64,000 nucleotides of DNA from Pelecanus crispus (GCF_030463565.1 NC_134655.1:2864372-2928371), one strand, 5' to 3'. Positions 25,112 through 37,745 are shown, numbered from the stretch's first letter. Translations and numbers: made by a program. Notes: generated by a model not told the origin, from the sequence alone.

Positions 25112-25203
25112 AGGAATCACAGAATCATCGAATCGTTCAGGTTGGAAAAGATCTTTAAGGTCATCCAGTCCAACCGCTAACCTAGCATTACCAAGTTAGC
25201 AGA
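25112..25203 (-). mobile_element. CR1 LINE 3'-tail fragment
   Basis: The plus strand begins with ATCACAGAATCATCGAATCG, the reverse complement of the CR1 tail repeat, followed by the antisense of the typical 'ggatgatctt..aaggtcttttccaacc' 3' region. It is only about 90 bp long, so it is severely 5'-truncated, as is usual for CR1. Confidence 0.9.
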
Positions 25204-28200
25204 CGCGTAGGGGCCCGCGTTGGTATAGCCGTCCGGCACCGGGAACGCCAGCTCGGCACCGCCGCGCAAGTCGCAAACTGGAGCTACTCTTCCCGTGCGC
25301 AGTGCCCTTTCCTGCGCTGTACGTCCTTGAATTTAGGAAGGGGAGGAAAAGCCGTTTGATGCTGGGGCTCCTCTTTCACAAGCCCCAGGTACAGCGAGTG
25401 CCGCTCCCCATCCAACACGGTGCCCGGCGGAGCACGCGGAGCCGCCCGGAGTGTATCCCTGCCAGCGCAGCATCCTCACCGGGGAGCTGGGGACCGGGGA
25501 CCCGTCACCAGCTGGCACCAGCCTCAGCACAGTCCCCTTGCAACTGCAGCGGTCGAGCATCGCCTGGCCATGCGCGGGCCACTGATCCCAGCGATGCGCC
25601 GCAGGTCCCGCAACCATCTCCCCTCCCCAGCATCCATTATTTTCCTTTTTGTTCAACTTTTTTTAAACTAAGCGGAAGTCGATACGTTTCCCCGTTCTTT
25701 CTCCCACGTAGTGGGAAGGAAAAAACAAAAAAAAAAAATCATAAACAAAGGCATTCATCAGCTTTTGCTGGGGGTGTTACTCTGCATATTGAGCTGCACG
25801 GCTGCAATTGTTTCATTAGGAGGACCTTGGTTATGCTTGCAACATTAACGAGTCTCGGAGAACAGAGGAAAAAAAATACTACGGGCAATGCCGCAGCAAA
25901 GATAAATAGGTAAACATCCTATGCCTGGCATTAGTTAATACATCACAGCTTTGTTCACTTAGGGCAACCATGAAATCAATTCTTCAGTAAAAATAAAAAA
26001 TTTGTATCCAAATCTGTGCTCACAATATGAGTGAGGCAAGGAACGCTGTAACGGGGAGGGAAACCTTGTCTTTGCTGTACATTTTAAGTCTGCTGATTTG
26101 TCTTCACCTAATGCAAAGCCCTGCTAAGTACTTTGTTTCCCACAAAATGGGATTTTTGTCATTTTTTCCTCAAAAATAAACAATCTGCCTTTTTTAAAAC
26201 TTTCTCCCAAGTCTGCAGCAATGTGTTCCCAGCCTCCCAAGGACACTTTTTATTGTCGGTTCCAAAGTATCCTGGCTAAATCGGTAGCAATGACAGAAAC
26301 CACAGGAACTGCTAAAAATAAAAAAACAAACCCATCTCTTTGGTAAAGCTAAAAAAACCATTTTAAACCGGTCAAAATCCCATCTTATTTCTGGATAAAC
26401 TTCTGAGCCTCATGCCACAGAGAATGAGACTGCGACAAAGTCAAAACCAAACCGAAGGCAGCCTACTAAATGCAAACCCAAGGAAGAATTCACGGTTTCA
26501 TACCAATTCCCCTGGCAAACCAAGACCAGCTCACGGATAACTCATCATCTGCGATAAAAACGAATCTGTTGGAATTTCCTGCAGATCCTGATGTGGCAAG
26601 TACTTGTTAGAAACAGGCCTTGCTCTTCAAAGACAGATACGCAGTCGTGATCGCAGTCATGACGTGCAATCCAATTTGCATTTGGCCCAGCGACCCAGCA
26701 TTGCAGCCCTCCAGCAGCGCGCGTGCCGGGGCCATCGACAACCTCACCTTGACGAAAAGGGGCTTGGAGGGAGGAATCCAGCTCTTAAGTCAACGCTGCA
26801 AGCGTGAGGATATCTGCCATCGCTGCAGAGACGCAGGCAGCCGCTACAAACACGGCGTTTTGCAAAAGCGACACGCACGCCGCACCTCGAGGCTTTCCTC
26901 TTGGGCGCGCTTTGCTCGTGTCCCCGCCGTCACCCACCGCGCCGTCACCTGCCCGTGCCACCCCGGCCCTCAAACGCACACAAAGATTTAAGGGTTTAAA
27001 GGATTTAAAAGGCTGGCCGAGGGGCAGCGCATCGCAGTTTTCAAGAGAAGGACGCAAGGGATGGATGGGCACCCAGTGCTACCCGAACCAAATTCTCCAC
27101 TTGCCTAACACACGATGGCTGACATTCATTCCAGACCTCTGCAAACAGCGACGAAAGGGGAAATACGAAGGAAAACGGAGCCTACAGGCTCTGGCTTGGC
27201 AGTAGAAATATCATCGGGGAGGAACGGTGTCATGGAGGTGGCTGCATGGTGCTGTGGGTACCCTACGGTGCTCATAGCTTGAGCAGTCGCTGCCAACGCT
27301 ACTGGCCTGGTCTGGACAAAATCCAGCCGCTTCCACCCCTCCAAGTAACTCTTAGTAGATGGCCAGGGTGTATATTTGATATCTAAAGGAGGAGCAAGTA
27401 GCTTCCCTTCTAAACCTTACAGCCAGCTCTACCGCTGGGACGAAAGGAGGTGGGAAGGGTGCGACCTCCGCGCCCCACGGCAGCGCGAGGAGACGCGGCC
27501 AGCGACGGGCTCGCGCGGGGCAGGAGAGCCCCTAAAGCTGCCCTTGGGCTCCGCTTTCCCGCCGGCTGAGCTTCTGCAAGCTCTTTCGGCTGAAATCCAC
27601 CCAGAACTGAGGTTCTTCGAGGGATTTAACAAAATCTATACAACACCTTATTCCCTTTTAGGCTTAACGAACTTATTCTCCAATCTGCGATTAAAAGGCG
27701 CGCGAGGCGGGAGCTCAGGGATCCCGCGCTTCGTACAGGCCCTGTACAAACACCTCGAACCCCATTTCACACCTTCCAAACTATTCAGCGCTCTTTGGGC
27801 AGCAGCCGGCAGGTACGTGGGGGCTTTCGTCTATTTTGAGCTCAAATTGATTGGCAATTTCGAAGAGCGCGCTGCAAATTGCTCCGCTAATCGCAGCACG
27901 TCCAGCCATGTAACTATATTAAAATAACATCAGTGCTGAGACAGAAAACCAGGAACAGCCAGGAAATGCTGAGCTGAGGTTTCCTGCTCTGGATCCTTCA
28001 TCTTGCCCGCTCGTGTTGGGATGCTATAGCCTCCCTACGCCGCCCTATTTTTTCCCCGCTTCGCAACGATCTGGTTCCAGATTCCAAATCACTGCTTGCA
28101 CCAATTCAGCAATAATAACACTTGGTATTTCAGTGACGCTTTATGTTTCCGAAGCACTGGGACGCGTTTTCAGAAAAGCGAGTGTTTTCACGGCAGCCAC

Positions 28201-28881
28201 GCTCGAGCGGCGGCTGCCAGCGTTCCCAGGCTGCAGGGCTCTGCCCGATGCCACCCGCCTGCCGGCGCACGTCGCTCGCTGGTGCAGAGCTGCAGCCCCG
28301 TATTTCTAAAATGCGAGTGTCAACCGTACCTGCAAAAGGCCACTCATACAGCTGAAAAATAATGTATCCCTCCAAGGAAACATTGACAGACGCAGAATAA
28401 GGAGAAGATTTAAAATTCCTCTTATGCCAAGTTGCCTCTAAATCCTTTTACTGGAGACAGGGAGAGACGGGGCTTATTGACAAGACGGGGAAGCTGGCAA
28501 TCTGCTCCGAGCATGCGGATGCCTGCGTTTGCCCTCAAGCCCTGTGCAGCTCTGCCTTCCCCCCAGGTACCCAGCTCTAAACCGAAAGAGCCTTAGGGAG
28601 CATCATGTTCTCCGCTCTTTCCTAACAGCCTGCGAGGAAAGACTGGGTTTCCATCCCCTGCGGCGAAGACCGTCGGCTCCCTCCCTTCTGCGCGGGCCGG
28701 GTGAGATCCCAGCATCTCCCACCGGGGTCTGGAGAACTTGGGGCACCAACTCCCGCTCCCAGGTAAGAGCTCTTCTGTCGTGAAGACACGACGACACTGT
28801 GAAGCTTGCTTTGAAAAGTGCCTTCTGTGTGTGGTGTTTTCCAGCCCATCAGTTAAGATTTTATAAAAAAACCCCCCACGT
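25204..28881. other. Non-coding, presumed intronic
   Basis: About 3.7 kb with no supportable gene. It contains an AT-rich block at about 25.77-26.26 kb that looks like conserved non-coding sequence, and CpG-rich patches at about 26.83-26.97 kb, 27.43-27.56 kb and 28.19-28.30 kb. Open frames here (up to 183 codons) lack similarity to anything I recognise and overlap others on both strands. Confidence 0.45.
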
Positions 28882-29349
28882 TTCATAGAATTATAGAATC
28901 ATAGAAATGTTTAGGTTGGAGAAGACCCTTAAGATCATCACGCCCAACTGTTAACTTAGCACTGCCAGGTCCACCACTAAACCCTGTCCCTAAGCGCCAC
29001 ATCTACACGTCTTTTAAATACCTCCAGGGATGGGGACTCCACCACTTCCCTGGGCAGCCTGTTCCAATGCTTGACAACCCTTTCTGTGAAGAAATTTTTC
29101 CTAATGCCCAACCTAAACCTCCCCTGGTGCAACTTGAGGCCACTTCCTCCTGCCCTTTCACCTATTACTTGAGAGAAGACACCAACACCCTCCTCGCTAC
29201 CCCCTCCTGTCAGGAGCTGCAGAGCGATCAGGTCTCCCCTCAGCCTCCTCTTCTCCAGGCTGAACACCCCCAGCTCCCCCAGCCGCTCCCCACCAGCCCT
29301 GTGCTCCAGACCCTTCCCCAGCTCCGCTGCCCTTCTTTTGGACATGCTG
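28882..29349 (-). mobile_element. CR1 LINE, 5'-truncated (about 470 bp)
   Basis: The element reads on the minus strand, with the 3' tail (reverse complement ATAGAATCATAG) at the left end. It contains the end of ORF2, including the antisense of coding for a [24 protein letters not shown] segment. The similarity to the copy at 58.7 kb ends near 29349. The minus-strand reading frame is open for the ORF2 C-terminal part (about 29375 down to 28977). It is more diverged than the 33.2, 53.2 and 58.7 kb copies and its last part uses a different 3' sequence. Confidence 0.95.
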
Positions 29350-32300
29350 CTGCAGACATGGCCTTGCACCTGCAAACCCCAATACTCGTGTTACGGCGGG
29401 TTCTCATGGAAAATGGTTGCCACCAGTGTGAGAATCACCCCTTCTTTCCCACTTTTCCTACTCCTTGACTGTAGCTTTTACTTTGCATTACAGGGAAAAT
29501 ACAACCCTGGGTGAGGAATAGAACAGGTCACCTTTTTCTGGGTTTGCCCTTTCTTTTGCACTGCTTGGCACAGCTTGTTGTTCTGTATTTTCTCGTTGTC
29601 CTGACCAGGCTGCTGTCCTGTGCCATTCATCTGGATAAACCAAACATTGTCCTTCAGACTCCAAGCGGGGACACGTACCCATGTTGGTCCCGGTCACCGC
29701 CATGGGTGAACCAAGCTGTGGTCATTTGGGTTCGGTGCGTGGTGCTCTCTGAGCTCGGGCGAAGGGGCAGGTCCCTGCCTGGGAAGGGGATGTGCTGCAT
29801 CCAGGCTGCCTGCATGGGATGGGCATCAGCAAGGGTGAGGGAAATGGCTCTTCAGTCAGATGAGGATTCAAAATCTTCAGGCAGAAGAATCTGCCTCCTG
29901 TATGCTGATGGGTGTCCCAATTACTGGCTGTCCTAAACAACAGATAAAAAAGGGAAGCGGAACAATACCCTCGCTGCTGGCTGACAAACACAAAGGTCGA
30001 CAGGGAAGGATAAATCACCCAGTTCTCCCCTTCCGTGCATTTCACTTATACCGGTGAAATATCCTCTACAATGGATTAAATCAAAGTCCATCGTCAAGTT
30101 CAAGAACACGTTTAATGCAGATCTATTCATTTCAAGGAGGGTCTGTACAATGGATAGCTTTCCCCTTCAAAAATTATTCAAAACTGCATGCTTCCTTTTC
30201 ATTCTTCTGCGTCTTAACATTTAGAAAAGAAATACAGCATATCTGTAACGGGAGAAACGTGTTGTACAAATCATAGCCTGCTGTAAAAAGTATATTTCAC
30301 AAAGACTTTCCGTGGTACAGGGACAAGGACCACTTGTTGATAAATTACTTTCTCTTGGAGAGTGGAAAGACATATTTGTATGCACCATAAGTGGTGCTAT
30401 TGTTGAGCAATTTGATGGAAGTCCAGTAAAACGCGTTGCGCAGGTTTTATTTAACCTCATTTAAATTAAATTAATGGATAGGGATGGTGTCTAGGGACAA
30501 AGCGGAGTCCTATACGTAGATGCACCAAAGCGCATCCTTTGAGTTAAGGAATATCTAGACCGAACCACTCCCTTAGGCTGCCCTTATCCCTTTAGGATTT
30601 ACCTATAATAATAAGGACCGGGACAGCTCCGTGGTGCGGCTTCAATTCTGCGTGCGTTTTTACGCCACTCACGGAACGGGCAGCAAGGGACGCAGCGCAA
30701 AGCGCCACCGTTTCAGATAGCTCCGCGCCGCCGCTACGATCTTACGCAAAACCAGCAACCTGCAACGAGAGCAGCCTCCGTTCGAAGCTCAAGACCGCAC
30801 GCGTATTTGCTGATGGGAAGAGGTTTGCTACTGCTGCAACAGCTGCAGGTAGACATATGTGCATAAAAAAAGAAATAAAATCAAAATCCCCACTACCATA
30901 AAGCCAACTTGGAAACGGGGCCGAAAGCCAAGATGCATTCAAACCACGCAGCAAGCTTTTAAAACCAAAGACACGGGTAGAAAGTGGTTTGGGTAAATGC
31001 TGGCTGGGAAGTCTGGGAGAAGAGCCTGGGTTTTGTACCCGGACTCTTCCTGCAGCGCAGGGGAAATGAGCCCCGGGGATCCGTGCCGGGGAAACGCCCC
31101 GTCCACCCCAAAACGAGAAAGATCATTTGAAGACTTAGACTCCTGGAAATTAGCGCAGAGCTCCAGATCACAAAGATAACAGGCCGCCGAAAAATGACCT
31201 GGGATTTCATTAGGGCTAATAACTGTGGGAAAAAACCGCTCCCAAACGTGCATTACAGATTCAGTCTGTAGAAGTTCTTTCAAAGGTATCTCGGTTAAAG
31301 CAAATGATGTGCGGGTATTTGATTTGCAGCAAATAAGCGATTCTGCCTCCGGGAGCAGCGGCGGGAGCCGGAGCTGGTGGGGACGGAGGCTGCAAGGAAA
31401 GCGGAGGCAGGCTGAGCCTCTGCCAGGGGTGGGCTGGGGTGGGCTGGGGAGCCACCGAAACCTTTGCTGCGGCCCGGGACCTCCGGTGAACTCTACCTGC
31501 ACAAGTGCCTGCGGCTCCAAAGCAGGAATTGATGGGATCTCCTCTTTGCTGAACAAAATGCAGCTGCAACACGGGAGCCTGGGGAACTCCAGCGCGGAGG
31601 GAAACCGCGGCGGGGATGAAGAGCGAAGGGGAGCGGGCAGAGGCGCTGGGCGCCCGGGCTTGTGCTGCCACAGCACCACGCGGTCAAATACAACAAGTTG
31701 CTGTCACTGCGGGCTTTCTGCTGATGAAACGGAGATGTTTTCCTGGTTGGAGAATGGCAGAGGATCTCCCTCATGGTCTAGCAGACGCCGGCGTAAGCCG
31801 GCACCGTGAAAAAGCCAGCCTACAGCTTAGCAGGAAAGACGAGAGCGATGACCCACTGAAAAAACTTAAAGCAATGCATAAATTAAGTCTTAAACTAGTC
31901 CTCTAGTTGTGTCCATGGCTCTTGTTTAAGGAAAAGACATTAGTGCAACGTCTTAAAGTCACTTAGAGGATTCCTGTGTATTACCATGGAGAGATGACGC
32001 CGTGAATGATACAGCAGGCAGAGCCTGGTTTTTCACCCGGGATCTCAAAAATGGGGATTGGCATGTCGGAGTACATCTAAAGCACAGGGGACAGGCTGCT
32101 TTCACAGCAGGACAAGGCCCGCAGCAATTTAAAGTGATGGCTTTTGGCTTGCCACGTTGGAGAGGTTAATGGAGAAGGTATCGGACGGCATGTCTCACAG
32201 CCTGTTTGTTAAACCGACATGATATCCCGGTGCATGCTAAAAATCTCTGAGCAGGAACTGATAAATGGGCTGCGGTAAGCTTAGGGCTGCAAAGCTGCAA

Positions 32301-33182
32301 CTAGACCCAAAGAAATGTGAGCTGTTTCAAAAAGAGCCAATTTACCCTGGGCACGGCGAGGTGGAAGCTGTCACCACCTAAATGAGAACAGAAGCTGTCA
32401 GGACCGGCCAGCCCCTCACGTGCTCCTGGATGCAGAGTTTCGAAGGGCTTGGGCTGGGCTATAAAAGGTTTAGTTGCAAGTCTGTCGATATTTCAAAAGA
32501 CTGCGTGGGAAAACGAAGCTCTTTCGGCGGCAAGCAGAGCGGGACGCAGCACCCCGAGAGCTACAGCCGGGCTCACCCCTGGTTTAAAACGCTTTTATGG
32601 GATGGATGACAGTTTTAGGGCTTCTTTTTCCGGTTCACCCCCACCTGAAAAACACAAAGGTCTTGACAGAGGAGTGGCTTATCAGAGCAAAAACTAAGCG
32701 CTGTAGAAAAGAAGCAATTAAACCACTCGCAATGATTAAGTCCATAAAACATTTTCACTGCTATTTGGGAATAACTTGCTAGAAATGACAGACCCCACTT
32801 ATATGTAATAGGTTTAGGAAGCTGTAGAAATCCCATGGGATGAGACTCCAGGCGTCCAGGCATCCTGCAGCGCTATGATTTTGCAATCGAACGCAGCCCA
32901 GCGAAGGCTGCGCTGACACCTTGGCTGCAAAGCTGAACCGGGAGGCAAACCCCATCCGATGGGCACGGGCAAAGCACTTGTGCGCCGGCGAACAACCGTG
33001 CCCAGAAAAAGAGGTCTGACACAATGGAAGCCTGTGCTAGAAAACAGATACAGCTCAGATCACCACGCGTGTAGTTACAAGGTTTTTTGCCAAGTATTGC
33101 AGCCAAAAAAGACAAACCCAAAGAAGCGAGGAAGTAACTGAAAACCACAGCTCAGGGCGACGATCTCCAAGGTTCACGTTGA
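29350..33182. other. Non-coding, presumed intronic
   Basis: About 3.8 kb between two oppositely oriented CR1 copies. No gene can be supported. A GC-rich segment at about 31.33-31.67 kb contains a G-quadruplex motif, and frames there are open in both directions (up to 246 codons) without recognised domains. Confidence 0.45.
31426..31449 (+). other. G-quadruplex motif (five G-runs)
   Basis: Five runs of three or four G (4, 3, 4, 3, 4) separated by loops of T, CT, T, CT. This fits the canonical G3+N1-7 rule with one spare run. It lies on the strand opposite to NEXMIF sense, i.e. the template strand of that gene. Confidence 0.7.
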
Positions 33183-33579
33183 CTGAAGACAAGAGGAGGC
33201 TGAGGGGAGACCTGGTCGCTCTCTACAACTGCCTGAAAGGAGGGTGTAGTGAGGGGGGTGTTGGGCTCTTCTCCCACAGAGTTAGCGATAGGACGAGAGG
33301 AAACGGGCTCAAGCTGTGCCAGGGGAGGTTTAGGTTGGATATTAGGAAAAATTTCTTCACGGAAAGGGTGGTCAAGCATTGGAACAGGCTGCCCAGAGAG
33401 GTGGTGGAGTCACCATCCCTGGAAGCGTTCAAAAAACGGGCAGAGGTGGCACTTGGGGACATGGTTTAGTCTAGTCTACCCTTGATTGGTTTAGAGTGGA
33501 CTTGGTAGTGTAGGTTAATGGTTGGAGTGGATGATCTTAAAGGTCTTTTCCAACCTAAACAATTCTATGATTCTATGAT
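33183..33579 (+). mobile_element. CR1 LINE, 5'-truncated (about 400 bp)
   Basis: Plus-strand CR1 3' end with the tail ATTCTATGATTCTATGA at 33563-33579. It encodes the last part of ORF2 in an open frame (33179-33469, with the motif [14 protein letters not shown]). It is very similar to the copies at 53.2 and 58.7 kb: in the central 200 bases I count only about five differences from the latter, which indicates a recent subfamily. Confidence 0.96.
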
Positions 33580-35799
33580 CATTAAAATCCGAGAATATTA
33601 AAAATTTCCTACTCTTTTTCTTTGAGAGGTTTGCATCAAGGAAATAACCTATGACAAGAAGTTTGCTCGCTTACCCGAAGCGACCCACGGAACTGGGTGC
33701 AGTAAGTGCTGGGGTAAGGGCGGTGGTGCAGAGGATGCTCGCGAGCCCCGGGCTCCATCTCCATCGCTACGCAGTGACCAACGACGAGCCACCGCTCAAC
33801 CGCACGGACAACAGCAGTGCAAACCAGGGCTGGGGGGAACCCTGATTTTTTCAGCATCCCCTTCGGCAAAAAAGGCTCGCAGTCCTCATTTCGGCGACAC
33901 ATCCACCTTTCGCCTCTGCGCTGATGCTCCAGGTCGGGCCGCTTTCCCGCAGGAACCCGCCATGCTCCGTTAGCCCGCGGACGAGCGGGAAATTTCCATG
34001 TACAAACCTGAGCCCCGGTAAGATTTATTTACGCGGGGGTGAGTAGTCCGGTTACGTGTCTCAGTCTGCCAGGTGACAAATGCCCTCGGCTCCCATTTAC
34101 TTCAAGATGTGCCGAGAGCCTTTCAGAAATTAAACCTCTTTATTCCAAGGTAAATGACGCATGTTTTGCTGTACAATCTCTTTGCCTATTATCCACCGTG
34201 CCCATTACTGAATGCAGGTGTCACAGATGGTGCAACTCCATCGTACTGAAGGGCTTTCGTCCTTCTTTCTTTGAGCGACTAATATTTTCTCTCAATAGCA
34301 ACCAGATCTCTGGGTTGAATTGGCTCAGTCGTGTCAGGTCACTGCTCTAACTCCCGTGCCTACCAGCACAGATTTCTCGTCTAGCTTACTGTTGCTCCTC
34401 CTGGCATTGATTTGCTAATATTTCATTAATATCTCCCTGATATGTGTTCTTTGTATAGCTTGGGAGACAAAAAAAAAATGACATCGTTACTCTCACTTTT
34501 TAGATCCGATTGTGGGAGGGAGGTGAAGTGCCACTGAATTTATGCTAAGATTTAAAAGGATGCTATCAATTTGAAACTCACAAAGTACTTCAATTTTTTT
34601 TTCACCTCAGTTAACAATCTAGCAGCATTGCCGAAGTGAGGGATTTTAAATGATCTAAATTTAGTGCTTCCAGCTCACCCAATGTGATCAGCTCTGACTG
34701 TTTGGTGTTTTTCCCAATGCTCGAGCTCCTAGAGTCAAGCAATGACGTGACGGTCTCACCTAAAACAAAAAGTATCTGTCTAGCCCACCAGACTGCGAAG
34801 AAATACTTGAAAATATGAACCAAGATCAACGTAGAGCTCAAAAAACAACACGCGTATGTAAGAAATGAAGATTTCTTTAAATATTTTTTTTTAAATTGCA
34901 CGATTTAAGCCAGTCTTACAGTTTCTGAGCATGTAAGGATTAGCCACGGTCCTTATCTTTTACCATTTATCCAGTCTGTTCATATTTTACCCTGAGCTCA
35001 TCCGCACGCGTTCCCAGTTGCTACGGCTCCTGCTCTGGTTTACCTACGTGATGTCACCGTTGCGTTAAATGATGTTGATTCGCTTGGAAATGCAAAGCTG
35101 CCAGACATTGTATTATTTCCCCCTTTTTACAGAGGTTCAAACTAAACAAAAAAGGGGGTTGGATGGCAAATTGGACTTAAAAATAGTATGCAAATAATAG
35201 CTGTGTTTGGTACCAATTCACTACGCAAAGGTCCCCTCCACATGCATGAGCGTTTTCTCACACTACAAGCTAAAGAAAAAGTAAAGGAGTACAGGAGATT
35301 TTTTGGAAGTCAAATATTTTTGAAAGTCTTATAACATGTAGATGCGTATCATCCACAAAAATATTCCACAGCGAGTTAAAATCTCTCTTTTAAAAACACA
35401 GCTCTAAAATGGCTCAATGGACGCAAACCATTTTTGGGTTTCAATTTTTTTTTTTTTTTTTTTTTTTAATTTTAAAATTGCATCTGGGCTGACAGCTTGA
35501 ACACTGAGTTGCAGCCCGTGAGACAGAAATACCAACTCAATCTTAAACAGTAGTGCTGCTACCAGTTGCTATAATGATCTTAATCAAAGAGTATTGTGAT
35601 AAAAAAAGGGCTCTGGTTTGACTGCCTTTGGCATATCCCAGATATCACAGTGTCCAGATTTCACACGATGCAGTCGGAGAAGTGAACTTCCCTCTACGCC
35701 AAATCCTTTCCTAGTCCCTTCTCTAGTAAATGGGTACGTGTGCGGCAGTCCCAATATTCTCGAAACTCCGGGTTATCCCTCTACGCCCCAAAGCCAGCG
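33580..35799. other. Non-coding, presumed intronic
   Basis: About 2.2 kb without a supportable gene. The 34.37-35.60 kb part is AT-rich with poly-A/T runs, including a T23 run at 35445-35467. Nothing else is recognised. Confidence 0.5.
35445..35467. repeat. Poly-T run (T23)
   Basis: An uninterrupted T run; on the minus strand it is an A run. No adjoining retroelement was recognised. Confidence 0.95.
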
Positions 35800-36310
35800 G
35801 GAAGCCGTGGGGAGCCACGCCGCCCCTTGCTCCGTCCCCTCTCGCCCTCCCCGCTGAGACGGCGCTGGGCGAAACGAGATGTCCAACCTCCACCAGCACG
35901 CACCGCCCTCGCGTTTTGCAAAACCAGCGCGGCTGCTGCCGGGCGACAGAGCGGGATTTCCGCGCCGCGTTACACCGACCGCAAGCGTGTGTTTGCAGGC
36001 GGGCGCACACGCGCAGCCGAGCGCCGGCGGTTCCCCCGCCGTCGCAGCATCCCAGCAAAAAGCCGGCATGAAGGCTAAAGCCAGGCAACCTGGCTAAAAG
36101 GTATTTGAGGAGCAGAAGCAACAACTTTTCCACGTTGCTGATGGTGTTTCACAGCGTCGTCCGGGCTTAAAAGAACCGCTGCCCGTGACCATCTCCCCTC
36201 GCCGGATCCCTGCTGCCGCGCGCGGTACCCACGGATGCCGGGCGGGATCCAGCCCCGCCACGCTCAGAGCCGCACAGGCGCAAACCGTCCCCCGCTGTGA
36301 AAATCTGACG
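35800..36310. promoter_or_regulatory. CpG island, candidate promoter or enhancer
   Basis: In about 235 bases (35808-36045) I count about 35 CpG dinucleotides with GC near two thirds, so observed/expected is near or above 1. The high CpG density continues in part to about 36300. Frames are open on both strands (up to 136 codons) because of base composition. No TATA box or first exon can be assigned. It may be an alternative NEXMIF promoter, another transcript's promoter, or an unmethylated enhancer. Confidence 0.55.
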
Positions 36311-36690
36311 GTCTAATTTGTGGCAAAATGCAACAGGTGCTCCGACACAGGCGGGGGAATGTGAGGAGGAGGAGAGTAACACCAACGGGAACAAGCGCCT
36401 AGATAGACATGATGCGCGCAGGGAGATGCTCTATTTAAATACTATGCCAGTTAAAAGTTAAGCAAACAGGTTGATGAAACAAACAGCGCGCTCCTACCTC
36501 CCACCGGCTGAGAGATACCACGGCAGAAATAGGTCGTGTAAGTTCAGATACCGAAAGCGCATACTGAAATACTATTTATGCCATGTACCAACCCCACGTG
36601 GCTGCCTATCTGCTAGACCCAGGCAGCTGGAGCGGGCGGGCGCTGCCGGTGGGCACGTTAGTAACCGCGCAAAGAGGCTTGTTCCCTCCA

Positions 36691-37256
36691 TGTCCTGGTT
36701 TCGGCTGGGATAGAGTTAATTTTCTTCCTAGCAGCAGGCACAGCGCTGTGGTTTGGATTTAGTAGGAGAAGAATGCTGATAACACGCTGATGGTTTAGTT
36801 GTTGCTCAGCACTGCTCATGCCAGTCAAGGACTTTTTCAGCTTCCCATGCTCTGCCAGGGGCACAAGAAACTGGGAGGGGGCACAGCCAGAATGGTTGAT
36901 CCCAACTGCCCCAAGGGCCGTTCCATACCATATGACATCATGGGCAGTATAGAAACTGGGGGGGTTGGCCGGGGAGCAGCGATCGCTGCTCGGGGACTGG
37001 CTGGGCATCGGTCGGCGGGTGGTGAGCAATTGCAATGTGCATCGCTTGCTTCGTATATCATTATTATTATTATCATTATTATACTGTTACTATTATCATT
37101 ACTATTTTACTTTATTTCAATTATTAAACTGTTCTTATCTCACCCCAGGAGTGTTTCTCACTCTCACTCCTCGGATTCTCTCCCCATCCCATCGGGGCAG
37201 GGGCAGTGAGCGATGGCTGCGTGGTGCTGAGCTGGGGCTGGGGCTGAACCACGACA
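36691..37256 (+). mobile_element. Solo LTR of an endogenous retrovirus
   Basis: The 566-bp element starts TGTCCTGGTTTCGGCTGGGA and ends AACCACGACA, so it has TG...CA ends. It is flanked by CTCCA (36686-36690) and CTCCG (37257-37261), a 5-bp target duplication with one mismatch. It carries an internal (ATT)n-rich part (about 37058-37115) and a polyadenylation-type ATTAAA at 37123-37128. No internal retroviral genes are attached, so it is a solo LTR formed by LTR-LTR recombination. The sequence type is common in neoavian birds (recollection). It lies antisense to NEXMIF. Confidence 0.88.
37058..37115 (+). repeat. ATT-rich microsatellite inside the LTR
   Basis: Imperfect repeats of ATT/ATC within the solo LTR. 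Length is probably variable between copies. Confidence 0.75.
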
Positions 37257-37745
37257 CTCCGTCAGGCAGGCTGCAGAGGAACAGGTCCGGCTGCAACCAC
37301 AAAGTCAGGTCACGTGCGCATGCCAGCACTGCAACACAAGACATTCGACAAGCGGCATGCACTTGGGACGCGTCCGCCCGTACCAAACCTTACGAGCTCC
37401 GGGGAAGCTGCACCGCCGGGCGAAAGCAGAAGGAGAGTGGTTTTGAAGGCAGCAAAGGAAGCCGGCACTTGGGAATCTTGGGTCAAGCCAACTGAGAAGC
37501 CAGAGAGAGAAGCTGCAGGCCACGCTCCCTCCTGGGCAGAGGGCACTTTGCCCGGAAAGGACTTGAACGATGCTGCTAATAATAACAACCTCTAAAAGCC
37601 CGAATGTATTTATACCGGGGAAAACTGAAAAACAAAGAGTTAGCATCTGTCACCAGCCCTCGCTTGCCAAGATGCAGCATCCAAGAGACTTCGTCGAGAC
37701 CAGATTGGCAATTCGGGGCCAGCCTGGCCTGAGCGGCACGGGCAT

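Noticed and set aside
29067-29468. 133-codon plus-strand open frame
   Set aside because: Antisense translation of a CR1 copy.
30939-31679. 246-codon minus-strand open frame
   Set aside because: Low-complexity Pro/Ser-rich translation of GC-rich DNA with other open frames on both strands; no similarity recognised.
36480-36510. Possible minus-strand splice donor GGTAGGAGC near the CpG island
   Set aside because: An isolated donor-like word without homology or a matching transcript start; too weak to claim an alternative first exon.
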